Of a DNA stretch of 64,000 nucleotides, positions 55,094-64,000 are shown one piece after another. How positions within the stretch are numbered: the stretch's first letter is position 1; the number at the start of each line of letters is the position of its first letter. A program made the translations under genes and the position numbers. The stretch is from contig NC_012876.2 in assembly GCF_000003195.3 (NCBI RefSeq), forward strand, positions 61,994,407 through 62,058,406, in the 5' to 3' direction. The stretch is from Sorghum bicolor (taxonomy: Eukaryota > Streptophyta > Magnoliopsida > Poales > Poaceae). The notes below the pieces were generated by a model. It worked only from the letters and a program-made list of their open reading frames with translations, had not been told where the DNA came from and searched no databases.

Positions 55094-55219
55094 CTAGCAG
55101 ACTCCCGCCCGCCAGGGCCGGGCCCACCGCTCAGCGAGACACGCGGCGTGGGTTTTGCCGCGCAAGCCACCCCGCAGATATAACAAGTCGGCGCGCGTCG
55201 CTTGGGTCCGAAACTCCTT

Positions 55220-55227
55220 TTTGGCGC
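55220..55227 (+). promoter_or_regulatory. E2F-type site in the RBR1 promoter or leader
   Basis: TTTGGCGC in the context TTTTTGGCGCGC is a consensus E2F site, 170 bp before the RBR1 ATG. Further upstream are CACGTG elements (54972-54977, 55010-55015) and a TGGGCCCA element (55014-55021). RBR genes are known E2F targets in plants, so cell-cycle autoregulation is inferred. Confidence 0.65.
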
Positions 55228-55396
55228 GCATCCCAACAGCCGCCGCCACCGCCGCTGCCGCTCGGCCACCGCCACCGCCCAACCCTAACAGAGCTCCCCC
55301 TCCGCCTTCCCTCCGGTCGCCGGACTGCCTGGTCTGGCCGCGGCAGCGGTTTCGGGACGCTTGATTGGCGGTGTGCTCGGAGGACGAAGGAGGGAC

Positions 55397-58300
55397 ATGG
55401 AGGGAGTCGCCAAGCCGTCCACGACGAGCTCGGGGTCGGGGGTCACGGATGGGCCCTCCTCCGCCGCGGCCTCCACCGAGGAGAGGTTCGCCGATCTGTG
55501 CAAGGTGCGTGTACGCTTGCGCGGCTTCGTCGGGAAGGGGTTTTTTGACCTTTCGTTGGGTGCTGGAATTGTTTTTTTTTCCACTGCGCAAGGCGTGATT
55601 TTTTTTTCCAGTGGTGATGCCTTCGAGCCGCTTCGTGTCTGTTTGCTTCGTGAAACAAATCATAGAAGATTGAAGATTTGGGCGGATTTTCTTGTTTGGA
55701 GTTTAATTTGGGCTGGATCTGGCGCTCTCCTTTGGTTTTGCTTCGTCTATTTTGAAGGGGGAAATGTGTCATCTTTTCTAGCTGTGGTACGGTCTTTGGG
55801 GTTCAGTGCTCTCGTCCCACTGACTTTTAGATTATCCCAACCAATTTCTCGCCCTTTTAATCTTTCGAATTTCATTTTGAAGATAAAGGAAACCATTCCA
55901 AGCCAATATTTTCGGTTTCCTTGTGATGTGTGGAAATTTATGTTTTCAACCTTTCGCTGCCAACATTTTGCGTTCTACTGGGGTATTTTTTTTTTAAAAA
56001 AAATATCTGTGGCTGATCCTTCAAAATCGAATAAATGAAGTGTCTTTTGAAGGTTCATTTTTGTTTTATACACTTTTTTATTGAGGAGTCTGGAGTGGCG
56101 TGGGTCATAGTAGATAGTACTGTCTTTCGTATGTCTTTGTCATATCATTAGTGATTCTGTACCTGTGAGTTTATTTACTACAACCTGCAGTCCTGACTCC
56201 TGAGTCCTGCTTGTTCTATTTTTAGGAGAAATATATATCCCTAATCTTGTGATGTTCCACTTTATCGCTACTGTTCTCCTGTAACAGATTCTCGTATACT
56301 CTAATATTTTATTTTCTCTGTTGTTTGCTGGCGAGCAGAGCAAGCTGGGACTGGACGAGAGCACGACGAGGCAGGCAATGCAGCTTTTCAAGGAGACCAA
56401 GAACATCCTCAAGTCCAGCGTGTCTTCCTTGGGCGGCGGATCGGTAAGATTGCGTTTTCTGTTTCTGGTGTAGTTACTAGTTAGTGCTTCTTCCATCCAG
56501 TTTCAGGACCATGATGGCTTATGTCTGCTACCTATTGGATTTATGTGTAGCCCGAGGAGATCGAGAGGTTCTGGTCTGCCTGTGTTCTTTACTGTGTGTC
56601 AAGGCTCAGCAAAGCGGGGAGGTCGAAGGAAGATGGCAGTGTCTCACTTTGCCAGATCTTGAGGGCGTCTAAGCTGAAGTAAGACTCGTGCTAGGTTTGT
56701 TTGGCTGAGGAACAATCACTTCTCACTTAGGCTAATCCCTGTATTCGTTCTGTTGATTCCATGTAGTATCGTGGATTTTTTCAAGGAGATGCCACAGTTC
56801 TGCTTAAAGGTTGCACACGTTTTGACTGGCCTATATGGTTCAGATTGGGAAAAGAGGCTTGAGGTATATTATGCAATTAGTATGCTCCCCCTGTTTTAGA
56901 ATCCATTTTAGAATTGAACATGTTTTAGCTTGCTCTCTTACTAATGCATTTCCTTGTTTTGTGCTCAGTTGAAGGAACTGCAAGCAAATGTTGTCCATTT
57001 AAGCTTGCTAAGCAGGTAAATAATACTTTCTATTTTGCGTTTAAAAAACTATACTTTCTATTGCTTTTGCTTGTGTGATGTAGTCATGTAGCTACTCAGC
57101 ATAAAATATTTAGCTTTTGTTTTTGTAAATTGCTGTGCAATGTTGATTCACTACTAGTTTTGCTGGACTGAAATGAAATCACATTGGAGTATTTTGTAAA
57201 TGCAATGCTGAGTTTCAGTGGATTGGAGGTATATTTGGTACAATAACTTGAGCAGGCATATCCTGTACTGCTTGTACTACTCTAGAATACTTATGTACCC
57301 TATAAGGCTGATACCATAAATATTGGGATACCCAAGCTTGGATTGTTCTTTTTTTTTTGATCCCAAAACTACTCTTTTGTACAACCTGTCTAAACCTTAT
57401 GCATCCTAGAAAGTTCAAAATGGTAGGCTAAAGTTCCATTATTCAGCTTAGATGTTTTTAAAATCATCCCCAATAGACAATTATTAAGGATTGTGACACC
57501 ATTCAAATAGGCCAACGATATATGAGCAAATTGTGCTACAGTGCAGGTGCTTAATTGGTTTCAAGCTTCATGTATAATCTGTTTTGAAGACCATTAGCAA
57601 TAATATCTACTGTAACTTAACTTCTATGCAGCTGTTTGCTTTGTTGTTTCCTTCTCATCGATAGTTTCCTTTATAAAAGGATAAATTATTAACTATTGAT
57701 GACTAAGTGATCACGTCTTTGGTTCAGGCATTACAAGCGTGCATACCAGGAGCTATTCTTGTCAAATGATGGCAAGTGTTCAGGCAATTCTTCAGAATTA
57801 ATCAACCAAGAGGCTTCTGATTATTATCGCTTTGGATGGTTGCTCTTTTTAGCCCTAAGAATCCAAACATTCAGCAGATTCAAGGATCTTGTGACATCCA
57901 CGAATGAACTGGTTTCTGTGTTGGTAAGGACATCTGCTATGATCTTCACAAGGATTTTGTCTTCACTTGCAGCAGGACAATTGATCTATACTGTTAATTA
58001 ACTTGAAAGTAATGGATACTGCTTATTTTGCACACCTGCAGGCTGTACTTATCATTCATGTTCCTGTGCGGCTAAGGAACTTTGATATAAAGGATTCATC
58101 CTACTTTGGTAATGGCAACCAATTCTTATTTGACAGATTCTGTTTGCTAATCATGGTCTGCTAGTTATAGCAGTTGTGGCATAAAACTCATGGGTTCATT
58201 TACTGGTTTGAATCAGCTAAGAAGTCAGATAGGGGAGTCAGTCTTATTGCTTCTCTGTGTGAAAAATATCATACCTCAGAAGATGAGTTGAGCAAAGCAC

Positions 58301-61300
58301 TGGAGAAGACAAATACTCTCATAATGGATGTTCTGAAAAAGAAGCCATGCCCAGCTACTTCAGCATGCCAACAGGATAATTTGTCTTTCATTGATCCAGG
58401 TAAAGACCTGCTGCGCAAGAACGATTTTAATGTTTCGTATTCAATGTTTTTGTTTCACAAGCTTGTCTGTTGCCCAGTCTCACTAAGGATTCTTCTTCGA
58501 TGCAGAAGGCTTGACAGTTTTTAAGGATTTTCTTCAGGGAGACTCATTAAAATCAAGTCTGCTAATCCTGGAAAAAGAATATGAAAATGCAATTAACACA
58601 AAAGGCGAGCTAGATGAGCGCATGTTTGCTAATGATGAGGACAGTTTACTTGGCAGTGGAAGCCTTTCAGGTGGAGCCATTAATTTACCAGGCACAAAGG
58701 TATTACTAACTAGCGAGCTTATTCATCCATTGCTTCATAACTTGAAAGCTTTGAAATTATTTAAAATTGTATGTATGTCGTGGTATTTCAGAGAAAGTAT
58801 GATGTTATGGCCTCACCTGCAAAATCAATATCAAGCCCAAATCCAATGTCTCCTCCACGTTTTTGTCTATCTCCTAAAGGAAGCAACTTTTGCAACTCAA
58901 AGATGGCTCCTATCACTCCAGTGAGCACAGCCATGACAACTGCCAAGTGGCTTCGGAGTACTGTATCTCCCCTTCCATCAAAACCTTCTGGGGAACTATT
59001 GCGCTTCTTCTCAGCATGTGATAAGGATCTAACTGATGACATTGCACACAGAGCTGGGATTATACTTGGAGCCATATTCACGAGCAGTTCTTTTGGTGAA
59101 CGGATCTGCACTAATATGCGAAGCGCAAATAGGATGGATGCTATCTGGACAGAGCAAAGAAAAATGGAAGCCCTTAAGCTATATTATAGGGTTTTGGAAT
59201 CTATGTGTAGGGCGGAGTCACAGATCTTGAGTGGGAACAATCTTACATCACTTTTGTCTAATGAGCGTTTCCATCGGTGTATGATTGCATGTTCTGCAGA
59301 GTTAGTTCTTGCAACTCACAAGACTGTCACTATGATGTTCCCAGCTGTGTTGGAGAAGACGGGCATTACAGCCTTTGACTTGAGTAAAGTCATAGAGGGT
59401 TTTGTTCGGCATGAAGATACACTCCCAAGAGAGTTGAAGCGCCATCTGAATTCTCTTGAGGAACGGCTGCTGGAAAGCATGGCATGGGAGAAAGGGTCAT
59501 CAATGTACAATTCCTTAATTGTTGCTAGGCCGGCACTGTCTGTAGAAATAAACCGGTTAGGTTTACTGGCTGAACCAATGCCATCACTTGATGCAATTGC
59601 AGCACATCATAATATCTCATTGGGTGGCCTGCCACCTCTTCCCTTCCAGAAACAGGACCGTTTGCAAGGTATCATTTTATCAGTCACCATCAGCATAATG
59701 CCTATTGCACATTCCTGAAGTGTTAAAAGCAGTATTTCTTTGGGTTTTCCACTTTTCAATCTTGTGAATAAGTGACTGAACATCCTCTTTGTTAATTGTC
59801 TTTCCTGTAGATAAAGATGAAGTCAGGTCTCCCAAAAGGGCATGCACTGAGAGGAGAAATGTGCTGGTGGACAGCAATTCATTTCGATCACCAGTGAAGG
59901 ACATTATTAAATCAAAGTTACCACCTCCTCTTCAATCAGCTTTTGCAAGGTTAATATTCCTTTCTGACTTCTTTGTGAACTCTTGCCTCAGCTGGATGCT
60001 TAAGTGGAAATTTCCCTTTTGTTATTCTTATTGCAGTCCAACAAGACCGAATCCTGCAGCGGGAGGTGAAACATGCGCAGAGACAGGAATAGGTGTGTTC
60101 TTTAGCAAGGTGAGTGTCCCTTCAGAAGCATCGTAATGTGAAGAGATAAAATGCTTGCTGTTCATGCATATCCTTCTATCCCTGCAGATAGCAAAACTCG
60201 CAGCCATTAGAATCAGAAGTCTCTGTGAAAGACTGCAACTTTCTCAGCAAGTTCTGGAGCGAGTATATTCCCTTGTCCAGCAAATCCTTAGCCAACAGAC
60301 TGGTCTTTTCTTCAACAGGCACATTGATCAGATCATACTATGCAGCATATATGGAGTTGCCAAGGTACATCCTTACATATAAATCTGTCGAAGTTCCATT
60401 ATTAACAGATAAAAGTATTTCCTACTGTATTTCTTACTGACAACAATTTGCAGATCTCTCAACTGGAACTTTCATTCAAGGAGATTATTTTCGGCTACAG
60501 GAAACAACCTCAATGCAAGCCACAAGTTTTCCGAAGTGTTTATGTTCATTGGCCCCCAAGAAGCCGTAATGGGGTAAGCCATCTTGTTTTTAGCTTTTAA
60601 GAATTTTGCAATGAGTTGAAAGTTTTATCTGACTGAATTATATCGTGCCAGAAAACAGGAGAAGATCATGTGGATATTATCACTTTCTACAATGAAGTAT
60701 TTATTCCTGCTGTCAAGCCTTTGTTAGTGGAGGTAGGACCTGGTGCTAGTCCAAAGAAGAAAGAAGAGGAAAAAGGTTCTGCTGATGGTATGCGCCCAGC
60801 GCAGAAATTATGCAACATCGTTCTAGTGTTGACTATATAAAGGCTTTGCTGAAATGTTTTAATTGTATCAGTAGGTCCATACCCAGAATCTCCTCGGCTA
60901 GCTCGGTTTCCAAACCTTCCTGACATGTCTCCAAAGAAGGTTTCTGCTACTCATAATGTGTATGTCTCACCACTTCGATCGTCAAAGGTAAATACCTGTC
61001 AATTTGTGGTGTATCTTTCCAGTTTCACCTGACTGAACTAGTTTGGTAATCCTCCATCAATGTTTTGACAACTTTATAACTGTACTCTCCAGATGGATAC
61101 TTTGCTCTCCCCAAGCTCAAAGAGCTACTACGCATGTGTCGGCGAGAGTACCTATGCGTTTCAAAGCCCCTCCAAGGACCTGAAGGCTATCAATAACCGC
61201 CTAAATAGGTAAATTTAGAAAAAGAATAGTTCACTAAAGGTTTGCTCATTCAGTTTCCAACAACAGATAACTGATGCCCAGATTTACTTGCAGTGTGTCC

Positions 61301-61453
61301 AGTGGGAAGAAAGTTAACGGACGACTGAACTTTGATGTTGTCAGTGATCTGGTTGTCGCCAGTAGCCTCAGCAGCGATCAAAATGCCAAGCCGGCAGCCA
61401 CGGAAGTGGTTCCCATCAAGACACCGGTGAAATGCGAGCCATCTGACTCGTGA
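55397..61453 (+). CDS. RBR1: Retinoblastoma-related protein, RBR1 type, 18 exons
   Basis: Exons: 55397-55504, 56339-56443, 56551-56678, 56767-56863, 56969-57015, 57728-57923, 58042-58108, 58217-58399, 58506-58699, 58792-59668, 59811-59949, 60037-60109, 60188-60364, 60454-60573, 60652-60787, 60872-60987, 61093-61208, 61294-61453. All phases match; 1012 residues, normal for grass RBR1. The N-terminal cyclin-like domain (about 75-250) includes [17 protein letters not shown]. Pocket A starts near 417 ([20 protein letters not shown]) and runs to about 620; pocket B spans about 730-850 ([20 protein letters not shown], then LCSIYGVAK). Many SP/TP sites flank the pockets, the expected CDK targets. 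RBR binds E2F/DP factors and LxCxE proteins in the nucleus, restraining S-phase entry and guiding differentiation (family knowledge). Exon 16 has a CAGTAG tandem acceptor. Two E2F sites lie upstream. The RBR1 versus RBR2/3 subtype is inferred. Confidence 0.96.
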
Positions 61454-61799
61454 TTGACTGTCACGCTGCATCGCCAATCCAGTACAACCTATTATAAATT
61501 GTTAGGTTTCAGATGCTCTGATCTAGATATTAGATGGCCCTTATTTTTGTTTGTGTTTTTTACATGGGAAACATCTCTGTGAGCAGCTCTACCTTCTGTA
61601 AAATATAAGAAAGCTGCCCTGAGAGCTCCCTTAACCCAACTCGCTTTGTAAGAGAGAATATAAGTACCATAGCCATGTAACTTCATAAGTTTTGAAAGGT
61701 TCTGTAAATACAAAATGATCATTTGTCAACTCCTTACAGCTGCGAATTCGTGAAGATATTGAAGTAAAAAAATCTAAACACTAAGCAATTCATGAAGCT

Positions 61800-62460
61800 G
61801 ATGCAAGCACGACTTTTCACCATGCTCAGGCAACTGCCAGGGTGGGTGCAAACTGCATCAGATTCCTGGAGATCCATCGATGGAGTACTTGTTGCTAATC
61901 ATGATGCTTAAGTCTCGAGCACTTACTGAATTCTACAATAACCTACTTGGATCTCCGGGGATGTCATCCTGGGCTTTTGAGTTCTGACGTCAAGTCCAAC
62001 AGCTCTTCCGTCTCTGAGAGCGACCAACCTGCAACTTATCTGCGCCGTTCAGGGAAGCTGAAGCCTTTGCTGCCCTAAAGGACCATGAATCAGGGATTCG
62101 GGCCAAGTTTCTATATGGCTACCTGGTCCACGGTTAAACATCAGGTCATGGATTTGATGCATGCCTTGTACTAATCCCTAATCCTGTTTGATTGATGTCG
62201 ATGAGTCTACAAATCTCCCTCTGTAGACGTTGGGTTAACACTTTGGCAGTAACCTTGGTACAGCAGCATGAAGGCAAATCAATCTGAATGCATCAACGGT
62301 AATAGCACCGATCTTCTTCGGCATCATCACCATGAAAGATCTGTTGATTCTTTCTAATTGCACTCCTGCCGTGCCGTGACGCTCAATTCTGAGACCTTCG
62401 TGTATGCAGTTGAATCAGCTCAATTTTGCAGCAAGATGAAGGCTCCGGCTTTGGTAATAA
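61800..62460 (-). mobile_element. LINE ORF2 (reverse transcriptase) remnant
   Basis: Read on the minus strand, 62345-62165 gives PKKIGAITVDAFRLICL in one frame and TKVTAKVLTQRLQREICRLI, ending in DINQTG, in another. Together these match the N-terminal reverse-transcriptase region of plant LINEs, with a frameshift between them. Other stops occur on both sides. Limits are approximate and no ends or target duplication were found. Confidence 0.6.
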
Positions 62461-62492
62461 AATTGGATTCTTGCAAAGGCCTTGGATACGCA

Positions 62493-62740
62493 GGCCTTGT
62501 TTAGTTCCGAAAAGATTTCGGAATTCGGTACTGTAGCATTTTCGTTTATATTTGACAAATATTATCCAATCACGGACTAACCAGGCTCAAAAGATTCATC
62601 TCGTGATTTACAGACAAACTGTGTAATTAGTTTTTGTTTTCGTCTATATATAATGTTTCATGTATGTGCTCCAAGATTCGATGTGACAGAGAATCTTGAA
62701 AAGTTTTTGGTTTTTTTTTTTGTGTGAACTAAACAAGGCC
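62493..62740. mobile_element. MITE, GGCCTTGTTTA family, copy E
   Basis: Left end GGCCTTGTTTAGTTCC and right end GAACTAAACAAGGCC are inverted and flanked by GCA on both sides (62490-62492, 62741-62743). The body matches copies A-C (GGCTCAAAAGATTCATCTCG, then CAAGATTCGATGTGACAG). Confidence 0.92.
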
Positions 62741-64000
62741 GCAGCGCTGGTGTGGCTAGATTCAGGACTTGGGCGCTAACCGCGCTCAACAGCGGCGTAC
62801 CGCAAGTGCGGTGGACTAGTGGTCCGCCGCACTTTTGGCGAACTGTTGCACGCATTTTAACTGCAAAACAACATGGAGGACTGCAAAACAACGTTTGGCG
62901 CCTTGAATCAGATCCTCTGCAGTCGCTCTCCTTGACTGTACTCTGCAGTCAGATCATCTGCACCGTCCGTGGCTGATCCAACGATATCTATGCCAAAATG
63001 ACAAACAGGCTATATAAACTCAAGGCCCATTGTAGCCCAAGTCCTGCCGAGAGGTCCTTAGTCCTTACGGTGAAATAACCGCTGCCATCTTCCACTCTGC
63101 GGACCGACGTTGTGAGCAACGCGCCGTCGCCATCCCCTCATCGAGAGCCACACCGTCGCCATCTTTGCTCTGAATATCGCGTCGTCTCCATTCTCGTGCT
63201 TAGGTTCATGCCGAGAGCCAAGTTGTCGCTGTCCCAGAAGTGCCGGTATGCATCGTTTCTACCTCGCCCACCTCCTTCATGCTTTCCTCCTTTGCAAAGC
63301 TTGAGCTCATCTAGCTTCAGACATGGCTATGCTGTGAAGGCTTTGAGCAGTAGAAACCATGCCAGAGCAGTGCTAGGATCTGCCATATGATTGAGAATAT
63401 TGTATAGACTGAACATTCTGCTAAATGCGTGATTGAATGTTGTAATCAATTTATAAGAACTAGCAATTGTGATGGAAAATGATATTCTAAATATCATGCC
63501 TCGAACTCCAAAAGAAATGCACGAAAACTATTAGTCCAATGCTTATATTCTATTTTTTTTAATCATTGCGTCCGATGTTTGGCACAATCGATGGGAAGAT
63601 TAACAACAAAAATAGTCAATCTGTTCTAGATGCAGCACTCGCCGTATAGGTCGCCGTCTCTCTTGCCATCACCTCTTGGTGACCTTGCCGTGCTGTATCT
63701 CCCTGCTTTGCATGGATCCTGAGACCGGCAACCGGCAACCGGCGTACTAGACGGCGGCGTTTGCTCCTTGCAGCGTTGAGGATGAGGGTCGCAGCTTTCT
63801 AGAGCTGGTGGGCCGTGCTGCTGTTGGGTTGTGTGGAGCAGGTGAAGTCTGGTGCAAGCTGGACGTTTAGATGGCAGTGGACGGTAAGGATCGACCGACT
63901 GTAGAGAGCAGTCGTTGAGGCCGACTTCAGAGGATCTCGTTCCGGCGCCTTGTGCTGGTTTTGCACTTGCGCCAAAAGTAGTATTGCTGGAGATTCTGAT

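Larger units (their letters stand above)
61454..64000. other. Region downstream of RBR1
   Basis: About 61454-61735 is RBR1 3' UTR. It is followed by a LINE remnant, a MITE, and a GC-moderate stretch (62741-64000) with short open frames, such as 63112-63390, that show no recognisable domain. A gene might begin near the window edge, but nothing supports one. Confidence 0.45.

Noticed and set aside
54898..55663. Long minus-strand frames over the RBR1 promoter and first exon
   Set aside because: GC-rich shadow of the RBR1 leader; low-complexity Gly/Arg sequence and no domain.
1..64000. CRISPR arrays, rRNA, tRNA genes, prokaryotic operons, viral integrations
   Set aside because: None seen. Direct repeats present are minisatellites, without spacers of constant length, and no tRNA-like cloverleaf or rRNA block was recognised by eye.

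Overview
The window is nuclear DNA of a grass, most likely a panicoid such as Sorghum (inference). The reasons are genes with many introns and GT-AG splice sites, monocot-type proteins, and dense grass MITEs (Stowaway, Tourist-like, CACTA-derived, and a repeated family with GGCCTTGTTTA ends). There are no operons or bacterial features. Seven protein-coding genes can be modelled: a class III sesquiterpene-type terpene synthase (7 exons, +, about 7.2-14.9 kb); a RING-H2 E3 ubiquitin ligase resembling RFI2 (6 exons, -, 25.3-16.4 kb); a single-exon DUF761-like protein (-, 28.5-27.8 kb); a DHHC protein S-acyltransferase (5 exons, +, 35.4-38.1 kb); an intronless E-class pentatricopeptide-repeat protein (+, 45.7-47.5 kb); REV7/MAD2B, the HORMA subunit of DNA polymerase zeta (5 exons, +, 48.5-49.8 kb); and a retinoblastoma-related protein, RBR1 type (18 exons, 1012 codons, +, 55.4-61.5 kb). 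All exon models were built by hand by matching reading phase across splice sites; they are not supported here by transcripts.

Layout. 1-7.1 kb is repeat-rich intergenic DNA: a Stowaway element, a probable gypsy LTR remnant, and a roughly 100-bp minisatellite that ends next to the terpene synthase TATA box. 7.2-14.9 kb is the terpene synthase, whose introns hold at least five small transposons. 15.2-25.4 kb is the RING gene, with an LTR-retroelement-like insert and nested MITE in its largest intron and a tandem repeat in its first. 25.4-35.3 kb holds the DUF761-like gene and many MITEs, including the second copy of a MITE lying between TA microsatellites. 39.1-40.5 kb is a decayed PPR pseudogene, and 40.6-42.1 kb an internally deleted LINE with a perfect 16-bp target-site duplication. 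42.4-45.6 kb is MITEs and unassigned DNA. 45.7-49.8 kb holds the PPR and REV7 genes. 49.8-55 kb is MITE-dense, ending in an inverted MITE pair and a GC-rich RBR1 promoter with two E2F-type sites. 61.5-64 kb holds a LINE reverse-transcriptase remnant and another MITE.

The genes do not form one pathway. RBR1 (cell-cycle entry) and REV7 (translesion synthesis and possibly mitotic roles) both concern DNA replication or the cell cycle, but their proximity looks incidental. No clearly new molecular system was found. The observations most worth checking are the MITE that sits between (TA)n tracts at two loci, the terpene synthase reading frame that is only kept open by a GC-AG intron and lacks the last acidic residue of its NSE metal-binding motif, the internally deleted LINE with intact ends, and the inverted MITE pair just upstream of RBR1.
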